Below are positions 8,538-17,836 of a stretch of 64,000 nucleotides of DNA, piece by piece (the first letter of the stretch is position 1; the number at the start of each line of letters is the position of its first letter). Location of the stretch: assembly GCF_003663945.1 (NCBI RefSeq), contig NZ_RCCH01000005.1:1-64000 (forward strand), given 5' to 3'. This stretch comes from Lacinutrix venerupis (GTDB lineage: Bacteria; Bacteroidota; Bacteroidia; Flavobacteriales; Flavobacteriaceae). A program made the translations under genes and the position numbers. Under the pieces are notes generated by a model. The model was not told where the DNA came from. It saw only the letters and a program-made list of their open reading frames with translations, and did not search any database.

Positions 8538-11500
8538 ATGAAGTTTAAAGTTACTTTTTTATTTTTTTTCTTTACAATTACTGCTTTCTCACAAGAAAGC
8601 GATAGTAATTTTAGGCAAAAAACCGTAGCTATAAATGATAGTATTAAAGTTGATAGTGTAAGTATAAATTCTTATCGGTTTTTTATTGAGCTTAAAGACT
8701 CTACAGTTATAGACACTTCTTATTATTCTATTGATTTTGCTAAAGCCATTTTAACTTTAAAAAAGCCAATTAAAGCAGACTCTATAATTATTAATTACCT
8801 TAAATTCCCAGAATTTTTAACTAAAACCTACCAACAGTTTGATGAGACTGTGATTGTTGAAAATAACAACAAGCTCAATAAACTTTACAAAATAAAACAA
8901 CCTAATACAGATAAAGAGTTTTCTCCTTTTGACGGTTTAACAACTAGTGGAAGTATTTCGCGCGGTGTTACCATTGGCAATAACCAGAACTCGGTTTTAA
9001 ATAGTGAGTTGGATCTTCAAATTACAGGAAAATTAAACGACAAAGTGTCGCTGCGTGCTTCTATTCAAGATGCTAATATTCCTTTACAAGAAAGTGGCTA
9101 CTCGCAGCGATTAGATGAATTCGATCAAGTTTTTGTAGAAATTTTTAGCGACCAGTGGAATATTCGTGCCGGTGATGTAGATTTAGAAAACAACGACTCT
9201 TATTTTTCCGAATTTTCTAAACGCGTGCAAGGCCTTTCGCTTAAAACAAGATTAGGAGACGAAGACTCTAGAACCAATTTGTTTGCAGCTGGAGCACTAG
9301 TTCGTGGACAATTTACAACAAGTCAATTTACATCACAAGAAGGCAACCAAGGTCCATATAAATTACAAGGTCAAAATGGAGAATTATTTGTACTTATTGT
9401 TTCTGGAAGCGAAACTGTTTATGTTAATGGAGTCGCTGTAAAACGTGGAGAAAATGAAGACTACATTATAGATTATAATGCTGGAGAAATTATATTTAAC
9501 TCTACTTTTCCTATAAATAGTGAAATGCGAATTACGGTTGATTATCAATTTAGCGATAGAAATTATTCTCGTTTAGTAGCATATGGTGGCGGAAGTTACC
9601 AAACCGAAAAATTTAAAATTGGAGCTTCTGTTTATTCTGAAAATGATGCAAAAAACAACCCATTACAACAAAATCTATCTACCGAACAAGTTGGTATTTT
9701 AAGTGAAGCTGGAGATAATCGAGCTTTAATGGTTGCTCCTTCTGAAGTAGAAGAAGCTTTTAATGAAAACAGAATTTTATATAAAAAAGAAAATATAAAT
9801 GGTGTTGAAGCTTTTGTTTACTCTAACAATCCAGACGATACACTTTTTAGCGTTCGGTTTACAAATGTTGGAGACTACCAAGGTAACTACAAAATAAGCA
9901 ACATTAATGCTATTAATACTATTTATGAGTATGTGGAACCAAATACTTTAGGAGAACCACAAGGAAACTTTGAACCTGTAGTACAACTAGTTGCTCCTGT
10001 AAAATTACAAGTTGCCGTTGTTAATGGAAGCTACACTCCAACCGAAAAAACAAGTATAAATTTTGAATTTGCTGGTAGTAAAAACGATTTAAACCTATTT
10101 TCTAATATAGATGATAATAACAATAATGGCTTTGCAGGAAAATTAAACATAAACCAATCTATTATAAAACAAGATAGTTTATGGAATTTGGATGCTTTTG
10201 TAGATACCGATTATATACAAGAGGAATTTAGAAACATTGAAGGATTATATAACCCTGAGTTTAACCGAGACTGGAATATTAATGCCACTACCACAAATGG
10301 ATTAAATTCTAATTTTGGCGATCAAGTATTATTTTCGGCTGGAACACGTGCGTTTCATGACAAAAAAGGAAATGCTAATTATTTATTTGAACATCTAGGA
10401 TTTTCTAACACATTTAGCGGAAATAAACACACCGTAAATGCCAAGTTATTTCTAAATGAAAAACTAACAATTAATACAAATTCAAGTATTTTAAATAGTA
10501 ATGCTACCGAAAGTACCTCAACATTTTTTAGAACTTATAATGATGCGCGTTACAACTTTAAAAAGAGTTGGATTGGCGGAAGATTTTCTGCCGAAAACAA
10601 TGAACAAAAAGAAACCGAAACAAACAATTTTACAGACTTAAGCCAACGTTTTAACGCTTATGAAATTTATACTGGTGTAGGCGACAGTACTGGTGTTTTT
10701 GCCGAAGTTGGTTACAAGTACCGTGTAAACGATAGTGTAAGAAACAACAATTTGCAACGTGTAAACAAATCTAACACCTATTCCTTAAACTCTAGATTAA
10801 TTAAAAATGAGCGTACAAATTTATCACTATTTGCAAATTATAGAACTTTAAAAAATACAGACGTAGATGTAGAAGATGAGCAATCTTTAAATTCCAGATT
10901 ATTATACAGTCAACAATTTTTTAAAAACATGGTAAACTGGAATACGGTTTTCGAAACCAACTCTGGAACTTTAGCACAACAAGATTTTACTTATGTCGAA
11001 GTAGAATCTGGCCAAGGTGCTTATACTTGGAACGACTATAATGGTAACGGCATCCAAGAAATTGAAGAGTTTGAAATTGCACAATTTCAAGATCAAGGAC
11101 AATATATTAGAGTATTATTACCCAACCAGATTTTTATAAAAACACATCAAAATAGATTAAGTCAAGCTTTAACTTTAAATCCAGCAAACTGGATTAATGA
11201 AACGAGCAAAACCAAAAAATTCTGGTCTCATTTTTATAACCAAAGTAGTTATTTAATAGATAGAAAAATTAAACGCGAAGGCAATACATTTAACCTTAAT
11301 CCTTTTGAAGAAGACGAAGACAACCAATTAGGTTTACAACTTAATTTTAGAAATGTTTTATTCTATAATCGTGGTAAACAACACTATACCACATCTTACA
11401 CCTATTTAAACAACCAATCTCGAAATATTTTAAGCTTTGTATCTAGTACTGCAAATGCTGATGATGTAAGTTTTATAGCTAATACTTTAAAGAGTCACCA

Positions 11501-12008
11501 GCTTAATTTTAATCATAAATTTGCAACGAGCTGGCTTATTAATTTTTTAAGCAGTTTTGATGTTAACGAGAGTGTTAGTAACAATTTTGTGTCTAAAAAT
11601 TTTAAAATAGACGAAGAAAGTTTTAATCCAAAACTGTCTTATTTACTAAACGACAATGTACGTTTTGATGTTTTTTATCAATACACCAACAAAGCGAATA
11701 CCATTGGAGATTTAGAAACCTTAAACCAACAAAAATATGGCTTCTCTTTTGCTATAACTAAAAATGTAAAGTCTGCTATTTCTGGAGAGTTTAACGTTTT
11801 TGCCAATACTTTTGAAGGTAATGCCAATTCACCTGTTGGCTATCAAATGCTTGAAGGTTTGCAACCAGGAAAAAACTTAACATGGAGTGTTTTAGCACAA
11901 CAAAAGATTACTAAGTTTTTAGATTTGAATTTAACTTATTTTGGCAGAAAAACAGAGACTAGTAAAACTATTCATACTGGAAATGTGCAGTTGAAGGCTT
12001 ATTTTTAA
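8538..12008 (+). CDS. Large putative outer-membrane beta-barrel protein
   Basis: This protein has 1156 residues and a signal peptide of about 18 (ending TAFS). After a short beta-rich N-terminal domain, a region around residues 135-245 (GLTTSGSISRGVTIGNNQN, RAGDVDLENNDSYFSEFSKR) resembles parts of very large flavobacterial outer-membrane proteins such as SprA. I recognise that only as a resemblance. The rest is alternating amphipathic beta strands rich in Asn, Tyr and Phe, and the chain ends in Phe (QLKAYF), as outer-membrane barrels do. I cannot name a function. It could be a transporter-like barrel or a scaffold. Its stop overlaps that of the convergent gene by 4 bp. Confidence 0.8.
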   Translation: MKFKVTFLFFFFTITAFSQESDSNFRQKTVAINDSIKVDSVSINSYRFFIELKDSTVIDTSYYSIDFAKAILTLKKPIKADSIIINYLKFPEFLTKTYQQFDETVIVENNNKLNKLYKIKQPNTDKEFSPFDGLTTSGSISRGVTIGNNQNSVLNSELDLQITGKLNDKVSLRASIQDANIPLQESGYSQRLDEFDQVFVEIFSDQWNIRAGDVDLENNDSYFSEFSKRVQGLSLKTRLGDEDSRTNLFAAGALVRGQFTTSQFTSQEGNQGPYKLQGQNGELFVLIVSGSETVYVNGVAVKRGENEDYIIDYNAGEIIFNSTFPINSEMRITVDYQFSDRNYSRLVAYGGGSYQTEKFKIGASVYSENDAKNNPLQQNLSTEQVGILSEAGDNRALMVAPSEVEEAFNENRILYKKENINGVEAFVYSNNPDDTLFSVRFTNVGDYQGNYKISNINAINTIYEYVEPNTLGEPQGNFEPVVQLVAPVKLQVAVVNGSYTPTEKTSINFEFAGSKNDLNLFSNIDDNNNNGFAGKLNINQSIIKQDSLWNLDAFVDTDYIQEEFRNIEGLYNPEFNRDWNINATTTNGLNSNFGDQVLFSAGTRAFHDKKGNANYLFEHLGFSNTFSGNKHTVNAKLFLNEKLTINTNSSILNSNATESTSTFFRTYNDARYNFKKSWIGGRFSAENNEQKETETNNFTDLSQRFNAYEIYTGVGDSTGVFAEVGYKYRVNDSVRNNNLQRVNKSNTYSLNSRLIKNERTNLSLFANYRTLKNTDVDVEDEQSLNSRLLYSQQFFKNMVNWNTVFETNSGTLAQQDFTYVEVESGQGAYTWNDYNGNGIQEIEEFEIAQFQDQGQYIRVLLPNQIFIKTHQNRLSQALTLNPANWINETSKTKKFWSHFYNQSSYLIDRKIKREGNTFNLNPFEEDEDNQLGLQLNFRNVLFYNRGKQHYTTSYTYLNNQSRNILSFVSSTANADDVSFIANTLKSHQLNFNHKFATSWLINFLSSFDVNESVSNNFVSKNFKIDEESFNPKLSYLLNDNVRFDVFYQYTNKANTIGDLETLNQQKYGFSFAITKNVKSAISGEFNVFANTFEGNANSPVGYQMLEGLQPGKNLTWSVLAQQKITKFLDLNLTYFGRKTETSKTIHTGNVQLKAYF

Positions 12009-13090
12009 TAATACTTTATTTTTCGAGTCCAAACACAAAATGGCTCTCCATTAACTATTTTAGTGATTTTTGTCCAGTTGCCTTTACGGTCGAATTTGTA
12101 TTTGAAATCTAATGTTTTTGATTTATTATTACCTAAGACGATGGTTTTAAGTATATAATCATTTTTATTATAAAATGTTTTAATTATACTAAAAGTAGAA
12201 TCATTAGTTGTTGTTTCTTTCTCATAAGTTTTAAAACCTTTATGGTTATAATTATATACTACTTTTCTATAATTAGTTGTATCACTAATATTCCAATAAT
12301 TTTTATACTCAATTAAATAATTTCTATCATCGTATTTATAAACCTGTTTTGATTGAATGTTATTAGTGGATGTGTTATAGTTTAGCTGCTGTATTTTATT
12401 TCCTCTTTCATCATATCTATATTCACTTATATTCCTTTCTTTCTTTTGAAATTTTGATTGAGCTTTCTTAGATTTCCGTTTGTTAAGTATATATTTTATA
12501 TAGGCTCTAATTACTTTTCCTTCCTTATTAAGTTCATATAGCGTTACATAATCCTCTCCATCTTCATCTATTATTCTTCTTTCAACTACATTGTTATTTT
12601 CATCTCTAATTGAATACCAATGTACAAATTCATTAGGTTCTAAGCTATTATAATAACTCATAGCAATTGGTTTATTTAACCGGTTATAGTGATACTTAAT
12701 TAACCAAAATTCATCATCCCAATAAACTTCTTTTTCTTCAATTAAATTATTGTTTTTATCATAAGAATAATAAAAAGTTCTTTCTATTTCTTCAGAGAAA
12801 TTATACCACACCTCTTTTTCTCTTAATCCTTTTTTATTGTAAACTATTTTACAATTAACATAACTCACATTTCTATCTCCAAAAAAGCGTTCTAAATTAC
12901 CTTTCTTGTATAGACGTATATTTCTAAAACTATTATTTAGATATTCTGTATAACGTTTGGCAACTTTCGTTTTAAGAAACACAATTTTCTCACTTACAGA
13001 CTTTGGATTGCCATAAATAGTATCCATATTTCTTTGCGCAAAGACATTGAAAACAAAAAACAGAGCGAATAGTTTTATTGTAAATTTCAT
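12005..13090 (-). CDS. Secreted protein with YD/RHS-like repeats
   Basis: A 361-residue hypothetical with a signal peptide (1-18, ending NVFAQ). The body is made of ~40-residue repeats with the pattern Y-x-Y/F-D-x-x-x-N-x-I/K, for example YSYDKNNNLIEEKE, YRYDERGNKIQQ, YKYDDRNYLIEY, YNYNHKGFKTYEK and FDRKGNWTK. These resemble RHS/YD repeats and the MORN-like WxK repeats of Bacteroidota secreted proteins. No toxin domain or sorting domain is present. It is probably a periplasmic or surface beta-structure of unknown role. It is alone on its strand, between the convergent outer-membrane gene and glyS. Confidence 0.75.
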   Translation of the reverse strand: MKFTIKLFALFFVFNVFAQRNMDTIYGNPKSVSEKIVFLKTKVAKRYTEYLNNSFRNIRLYKKGNLERFFGDRNVSYVNCKIVYNKKGLREKEVWYNFSEEIERTFYYSYDKNNNLIEEKEVYWDDEFWLIKYHYNRLNKPIAMSYYNSLEPNEFVHWYSIRDENNNVVERRIIDEDGEDYVTLYELNKEGKVIRAYIKYILNKRKSKKAQSKFQKKERNISEYRYDERGNKIQQLNYNTSTNNIQSKQVYKYDDRNYLIEYKNYWNISDTTNYRKVVYNYNHKGFKTYEKETTTNDSTFSIIKTFYNKNDYILKTIVLGNNKSKTLDFKYKFDRKGNWTKITKIVNGEPFCVWTRKIKYY

Positions 13091-13177
13091 AATTCCATAA
13101 AATTAGTAATCTAAAGTTAAAAGAACTATTAAAACTCTAAAAGTAATAATGAGTGAATAGTGCTTTTGAGTGAGTAA

Positions 13178-13214
13178 AAACAAAAAACTCCCAAACAATT
13201 GATGTTTGAGAGTT
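13178..13214 (-). terminator. Rho-independent terminator of glyS
   Basis: On the minus strand, AACTCTCAAACA pairs with TGTTTGGGAGTT across a short loop (one wobble) and is followed by six T. It lies about 35 nt after the glyS stop. Confidence 0.8.
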
Positions 13215-13249
13215 ATATTTTATGAGATTCCTTCTTTGAAAGGAATTTA

Positions 13250-14794
13250 TTATTTCATTTTCATTAACCAATTTCTAACATCAACTTCTTTTTTAATGAT
13301 ATCTCTTAAGTCTTCTATTTTAACTCTAGATTGTTCCATTGTATCTCTATGGCGAATGGTAACTGTGTTATCTTCTAAAGTGTTGTGATCTACTGTAATA
13401 CAAAATGGTGTTCCGTTGGCATCTTGACGTCTGTAACGTTTTCCAACCGCATCTTTTTCGTCATAAAACACATTAAAATCCCATTTTAAATCCTCTACAA
13501 TTTGTTTTGCAACTTCTGGTAAGCCATCCTTTTTTACTAAAGGAAAAACGGCTGCTTTTACTGGTGCTAAAACTGCTGGTAATTTTAAAACGGTTCTTGT
13601 GGTGTTGTTTTCTAATTCTTCTTCTTGTAAAGCATTAGAAAAAACTGCTAAAAACATTCTATCTAAACCAATTGAAGTTTCTAAAACATATGGTGTATAA
13701 CTCGCGTTATCTTCATGATCGAAATACTGTAATTTTTTTCCTGAAAATTCTTCGTGTTGTTTTAAATCGAAATCGGTACGAGAGTGAATACCTTCTAATT
13801 CTTTAAATCCGAAAGGAAATTTAAACTCAATATCTGTTGCTGCATCGGCATAATGTGCTAATTTTTCGTGGTCATGAAAACGGTAATTGTCTTCTCCCAT
13901 TCCTAAAGAAAGATGCCATTTTAATCTGGTTTCTTTCCACTTATCAAACCATTCTTTTTGCGTTCCTGGTTTAATAAAAAACTGCATTTCCATTTGCTCA
14001 AACTCACGCATTCTAAAAATAAATTGTCTTGCTACAATTTCGTTTCTAAATGCTTTTCCTGTTTGCGCGATACCAAAAGGAATTTTCATTCTTCCTGTTT
14101 TTTGCACGTTCAAGAAGTTTACAAATATACCTTGCGCTGTTTCTGGACGTAAATATAGATCCATTGCTGTTTCTGCAGAGGCGCCAAGTTTAGTTCCAAA
14201 CATGAGGTTAAATTGCTTAACATCTGTCCAATTTCGGCTTCCACTTAATGGACAAGCTATTTCTAGTTCTTCAATTAAAGCCTTAACATCTGCTAAATCT
14301 TCTGCTTCTAGAGATTTACCTAAACGTTTTAAAATAGTATCTATTTTTTCTTGATACCCTAAAACTCTTCCATTGGTTGCAAGAAATTCTTCTTTATTAA
14401 AGGCTTCACCAAAGCGTTTTTCGGCCTTTTTTACTTCCTTCTCTATTTTAGCTTCAATTTTAGCGCAATAATCTTCTACTAAAACGTCTGCTCGATAGCG
14501 TTTTTTAGAGTCTTTATTATCTATTAAAGGATCGCTAAAAGCATCTACGTGCCCTGATGCTTTCCAGGTAGTAGGATGCATAAATATTGCGGCATCGATA
14601 CCAACAATGTTATCATGCATTTGCACCATCGCTTTCCACCAGTAGTCACGAATGTTCTTTTTTAATTCTGCTCCATTTTGTGCATAATCGTACACTGCAC
14701 TTAGTCCATCGTAGATTTCACTACTTTGGAATACGTAACCATACTCCTTTGCGTGAGAGATTACTTTTTTAAATTGATCATCTTGATTTGCCAT
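13250..14794 (-). CDS. glyS: Glycine--tRNA ligase (dimeric, class II)
   Basis: Charges tRNA-Gly in the cytoplasm. The product has 514 residues from the ATG at 14794. That start is preferred over an in-frame ATG at 14821, which lies inside the terminator hairpin of the upstream gene. MANQDDQFKKVISHAKEYG is also the usual N-terminus. Class II motifs are clear: RPETAQGIFVNF (glycyl-specific), FRNEIVARQFIFRMREFEQ (motif 2), GIHSRTDFDL, and ETSIGLDRMFLAVF (motif 3). The C-terminal anticodon-binding domain holds KLPAVLAPVKAAVFPL and RRQDANGTPFCITVD. This is the eukaryote/archaea-like single-chain form common in Bacteroidota. A TATTTTTG box ends 5 nt before the ATG. Confidence 0.95.
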   Translation of the reverse strand: MANQDDQFKKVISHAKEYGYVFQSSEIYDGLSAVYDYAQNGAELKKNIRDYWWKAMVQMHDNIVGIDAAIFMHPTTWKASGHVDAFSDPLIDNKDSKKRYRADVLVEDYCAKIEAKIEKEVKKAEKRFGEAFNKEEFLATNGRVLGYQEKIDTILKRLGKSLEAEDLADVKALIEELEIACPLSGSRNWTDVKQFNLMFGTKLGASAETAMDLYLRPETAQGIFVNFLNVQKTGRMKIPFGIAQTGKAFRNEIVARQFIFRMREFEQMEMQFFIKPGTQKEWFDKWKETRLKWHLSLGMGEDNYRFHDHEKLAHYADAATDIEFKFPFGFKELEGIHSRTDFDLKQHEEFSGKKLQYFDHEDNASYTPYVLETSIGLDRMFLAVFSNALQEEELENNTTRTVLKLPAVLAPVKAAVFPLVKKDGLPEVAKQIVEDLKWDFNVFYDEKDAVGKRYRRQDANGTPFCITVDHNTLEDNTVTIRHRDTMEQSRVKIEDLRDIIKKEVDVRNWLMKMK

Positions 14795-14799
14795 ATGTA

Positions 14800-14807
14800 C
14801 AAAAATA
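14800..14807 (-). promoter_or_regulatory. Candidate -7 box TATTTTTG of glyS
   Basis: It matches the Bacteroidota -7 consensus TAnnTTTG on the minus strand, 5 nt before the glyS ATG. It falls in the T-tract after the upstream terminator. No -33 TTG is found at the right distance, so support is moderate. Confidence 0.45.
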
Positions 14808-14837
14808 TAAAACCGTTCCAAATTTGAAACGGTTTAT
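14805..14837 (-). terminator. Rho-independent terminator of the 14860-15768 gene
   Basis: AAACCGTT and AACGGTTT pair around an inner CAAATTTG palindrome; TTATATTTTT follows on the minus strand. It starts about 23 nt after the stop codon. Confidence 0.8.
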
Positions 14838-14859
14838 TTAATAATATTGAAGTTATTTT

Positions 14860-15768
14860 TTATTTTAATACTATAGACTGTTTTGCTAAAACTTCTCCTT
14901 GATAAATAACATTTATGTAATATGTTCCTTTTTCGAGATGTTCTTTCTCATTTTTATCGATAATTACAGAAACTACAGACTCTTTTCCGTTGTAATTAAA
15001 GTTTTTCTTTTTTGAGTATATAAGCGACTTCTCTCCAAAGCTTACTGTGCCTTTAGATGCTACAACAGTCATGTTTGAGCGCAACACTTGAAAATATAAT
15101 GTTTTTGTTCCTTTAGATAAGAATTTGTTTTTAACTAACGTAAATTCAACATGAAATTTTTTAGTTCTTCGAGCATATTTAGTATCTACTACTCTACCTT
15201 TAGAGGTAATGCGCTTTGTTCCTTTTACATTTAAATTACTTATAAGGGGAATGTCTAAAGGATTAGTATTATTTTGGGATACCTTATTGTTATTTTGAAA
15301 AATCTCGTACTTGGAACTTAGTAATTTTGTTAAAGAATCTCTGGAGTTTAATATTTTTTTAAATTCTTTTTTTTCTTTTAAAAGCTTTTTAATTTCAAGT
15401 TCTTTTATACCTAATTGAGAGAGAATTTTATTATTATTTGACCTAAATATTGCTACTTTAGGTTTTAACTTATCAAATAATATATCATCAGAATTTAAAT
15501 TATTAATGGAGTCTCTTATATTTATTAACTTGTCTTTTGATTGTTTAAGCTGTAATTTAAGTGTATCGTTTAAAAGTTCCACAGTTTCATAAACGTCTAT
15601 CATTTCGGATAGTTCGTTTAACATGAGTGTTTTTTCTTGATGAAGCATACTGTTTTCATCGCTCAGCTCTAAACGGTTAAACATCATAAAAACCGTAACT
15701 AAAACCAGAGTTAAAAGTGACGCAATTATAATTAATTTAGATCTGTTAATTTTTGGGGCTATTAACAT
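14860..15768 (-). CDS. Membrane-anchored coiled-coil protein, paralogue 1
   Basis: A 302-residue protein I cannot name. It has one N-terminal transmembrane helix (about 12-31, IIIASLLTLVLVTVFMMFN) followed by a coiled coil (about 35-165). The ~115-residue C-terminal beta domain contains RITSKGRVVDTKYARRTKKF, TLYFQVLRSNMTVVASKG and KGTYYINVIYQGEVL. The architecture and C-terminal domain match the neighbour at 15870-16775 position by position, so the two are tandem duplicates. Topology suggests a short cytoplasmic tail with the beta domain in the periplasm. Automatic annotation may call such proteins SMC-like because of the coiled coil, but there is no ATPase domain. Confidence 0.8.
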   Translation of the reverse strand: MLIAPKINRSKLIIIASLLTLVLVTVFMMFNRLELSDENSMLHQEKTLMLNELSEMIDVYETVELLNDTLKLQLKQSKDKLINIRDSINNLNSDDILFDKLKPKVAIFRSNNNKILSQLGIKELEIKKLLKEKKEFKKILNSRDSLTKLLSSKYEIFQNNNKVSQNNTNPLDIPLISNLNVKGTKRITSKGRVVDTKYARRTKKFHVEFTLVKNKFLSKGTKTLYFQVLRSNMTVVASKGTVSFGEKSLIYSKKKNFNYNGKESVVSVIIDKNEKEHLEKGTYYINVIYQGEVLAKQSIVLK

Positions 15769-15869
15769 TGAAAAATAATTAAGCTATAATTTTAAGAAAT
15801 TTAAAAATGAAAAAAAACAAAATTACATCTAAAAAACTGATAAAGGTGTTTTTGTACTCAATAGAGCAT

Positions 15870-16775
15870 TTATTTTAGATAAATAGTTGTGCCTCCTAAT
15901 TTTTTACCTTGATGAAATATACTAATAAAGTAAGAACCTTTAGCTAAAGATTCTGGTCCTTTATCTATTAATGTACAAACATCAATATCTTGGTTGTTAT
16001 AATTTATGGTTTCTTTTGCAGAATATATTAAAGATGTTTTACCATAATTTATTGTGCCTTTATCTGCAACAACATTCATTTTAGAGTCTAAAACTTGAAA
16101 GTAAATATCCAAATCTCCTTTTTTTAAAAATTCGTTGTTTACTAAAGTAAAGCACACGTGAAATTTATTTGTCTTTTTAAAATTTTTAGTATTTACTATT
16201 CTACTCGAAGACGTTACTCTTTTCACTCCTTTTGCAACAATATTTGTAATATTTAATTGCTTAGCTTTTTCTAAATTTTCTTTTAAATCTAGATTATTTT
16301 CTACTAATGTTTTATTTTTTGTTTTAAGAGTGCTAACGTAAGTTTTGCTATTTGTTAAGTCTTCTTCCACTTCTTTTGCCTGTAATTTTAATGAAGTGTT
16401 TTCTGCTTCCAAATTGTCTGTTAACGCTAACAATTGGGCATTTTCTTTTCTAAGCTCTTTTAGTTGAGCTCTGTATTTAGATATTAAAGATACGTTGGCT
16501 TTTAATTGTTTTACAGAATCTAAAATAATTAAAATTTTAGATTTTGTTTCTTCTAATTGCTTCGCTAGATATTCGCTTTTAACATCTAGGTTTTCGTAAC
16601 TAGAAATCATTTCGGATAGCTCACTTTCAACAAGATATTTCTCTTGTTCTATAAACACCTGATTTTCTTTTACGGTTTTGTAATTAAAATAGCTAACAGA
16701 GCCTAAAATTACAATTGCTATAACCAATGTACCAATAATTAATCTATAGTTGAATAATTGTGTATTAATTATCAT
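15870..16775 (-). CDS. Membrane-anchored coiled-coil protein, paralogue 2
   Basis: A 301-residue protein of unknown function: one transmembrane helix (about 11-29), a coiled coil (about 33-175), then the same C-terminal beta domain as its neighbour (RVTSSSRIVNTKNFKKTNKF, DIYFQVLDSKMNVVADKG, KGSYFISIFHQGKKL). The beta domain is clearly better conserved between the two than the coiled coil, so it is likely the functional part. The genes are 101 bp apart on the same strand and may form an operon that ends at the terminator at 14805-14837. Confidence 0.8.
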   Translation of the reverse strand: MIINTQLFNYRLIIGTLVIAIVILGSVSYFNYKTVKENQVFIEQEKYLVESELSEMISSYENLDVKSEYLAKQLEETKSKILIILDSVKQLKANVSLISKYRAQLKELRKENAQLLALTDNLEAENTSLKLQAKEVEEDLTNSKTYVSTLKTKNKTLVENNLDLKENLEKAKQLNITNIVAKGVKRVTSSSRIVNTKNFKKTNKFHVCFTLVNNEFLKKGDLDIYFQVLDSKMNVVADKGTINYGKTSLIYSAKETINYNNQDIDVCTLIDKGPESLAKGSYFISIFHQGKKLGGTTIYLK

Positions 16776-17052
16776 CGTTTAGTTTAATTAATAATCTAAA
16801 CTATACAAATAGGCTATAACTAATAATTAAAATCGATGAAATGGTTATAAACTTGTTAAAACTATTGTTAACCCTTAACTCGTAAGAAATAACGCATATT
16901 TAAAACTCTTGTAATTACGATACTTAAATTACTATTTACAATAGATAATTACACCATTAACATTCTAAATTTTAAGATAAATAATAAGTTTTATTGTTGA
17001 TTTCTAAAATGTTAATGTATTTTAGATAACACATGTATAATATTTTCTTTTA

Positions 17053-17730
17053 ATGCTTAATGCGCTTGTAAATTTATTTTTTCCAAAAGTATGCTTAACA
17101 TGCTTATTCCGGCTTGCTGATAACGAAGAGTACTTATGCACGAGTTGTAGGCACAAACTTCCTTTAACAAACTACCATTTAACTAAAGATAATTTTGTAT
17201 CAAAACTATTTTACGGAAGAGCAAAAATTGAAAATGGAACAGCTTTGCTTAAATTTGAAAAAAAAGGTATTACCCAAAAGTTAATTCACCAATTAAAATA
17301 CAAAGAACAACAACAAGTTGGCACGTTTTTAGGCGCTTGGCTAGGTAAAGAATTAAACGATTGTGGAGATTACTCTACTGTAGACATCGTTATTCCTGTG
17401 CCTTTACACAAAAAAAAATTAAGAAGTCGAGGCTATAATCAAGTTTCTAAATTTGGCATAGAGATAGCAACTGCTTTAAAAGCAAATTACGTAGATAATG
17501 TTTTAATTAAAATTACAAATACAGAATCTCAAGTTACAAAAAACAGATTCTCCCGATGGGATGGCAAAAACGACTTATTTACAATACACAACCTTGATCA
17601 AATTCAAGGAAAACATATACTTTTAATAGACGACATTATTACAACAGGAGCAACACTAGAAGCCTGTATACTTGAATTAAATAAAGCAAAAAATATTAAA
17701 ATAAGTATTGCTACTATGGCAATTGCCTAA
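17053..17730 (+). CDS. comF: ComF-family phosphoribosyltransferase-like protein
   Basis: A 225-residue cytosolic protein of the ComF/GntX family, linked to DNA uptake in naturally competent bacteria and of unclear role elsewhere. The N-terminal zinc-ribbon has C14, C17, C29 and C32 (CLTC, CTSC). The type I phosphoribosyltransferase fold follows, with LKYKEQQQVG, VDIVIPVPLHKKKLRSRGYNQ and the PRPP loop LLIDDIITTGATLEAC near residue 190. The ATG at 17053 starts just before the zinc cysteines. The preceding 277 bp (16776-17052) hold only A+T-rich divergent upstream sequence; I see no gene there. Confidence 0.88.
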   Translation: MLNALVNLFFPKVCLTCLFRLADNEEYLCTSCRHKLPLTNYHLTKDNFVSKLFYGRAKIENGTALLKFEKKGITQKLIHQLKYKEQQQVGTFLGAWLGKELNDCGDYSTVDIVIPVPLHKKKLRSRGYNQVSKFGIEIATALKANYVDNVLIKITNTESQVTKNRFSRWDGKNDLFTIHNLDQIQGKHILLIDDIITTGATLEACILELNKAKNIKISIATMAIA

Positions 17731-17836
17731 GTTGCTTTACTATTTGTTAAATTCTTTATAAATACAACGTTTAATATAACGCACTTTATGTTACTTTATA
17801 AATATGTTGTTATTTTGCAATCAATTAATCAAAATT

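Noticed and set aside
12005-13090. RHS toxin
   Set aside because: Only short YD-like repeats are present, without the RHS core, a variable toxin tip or an adjacent immunity gene.
13887-14354. 155-codon open frame on the plus strand
   Set aside because: Antisense to glyS; no family resemblance.
14792-14821. ATG at 14821 as the start of glyS
   Set aside because: It is inside the terminator hairpin of the preceding gene; the ATG at 14794 begins the conserved N-terminus.
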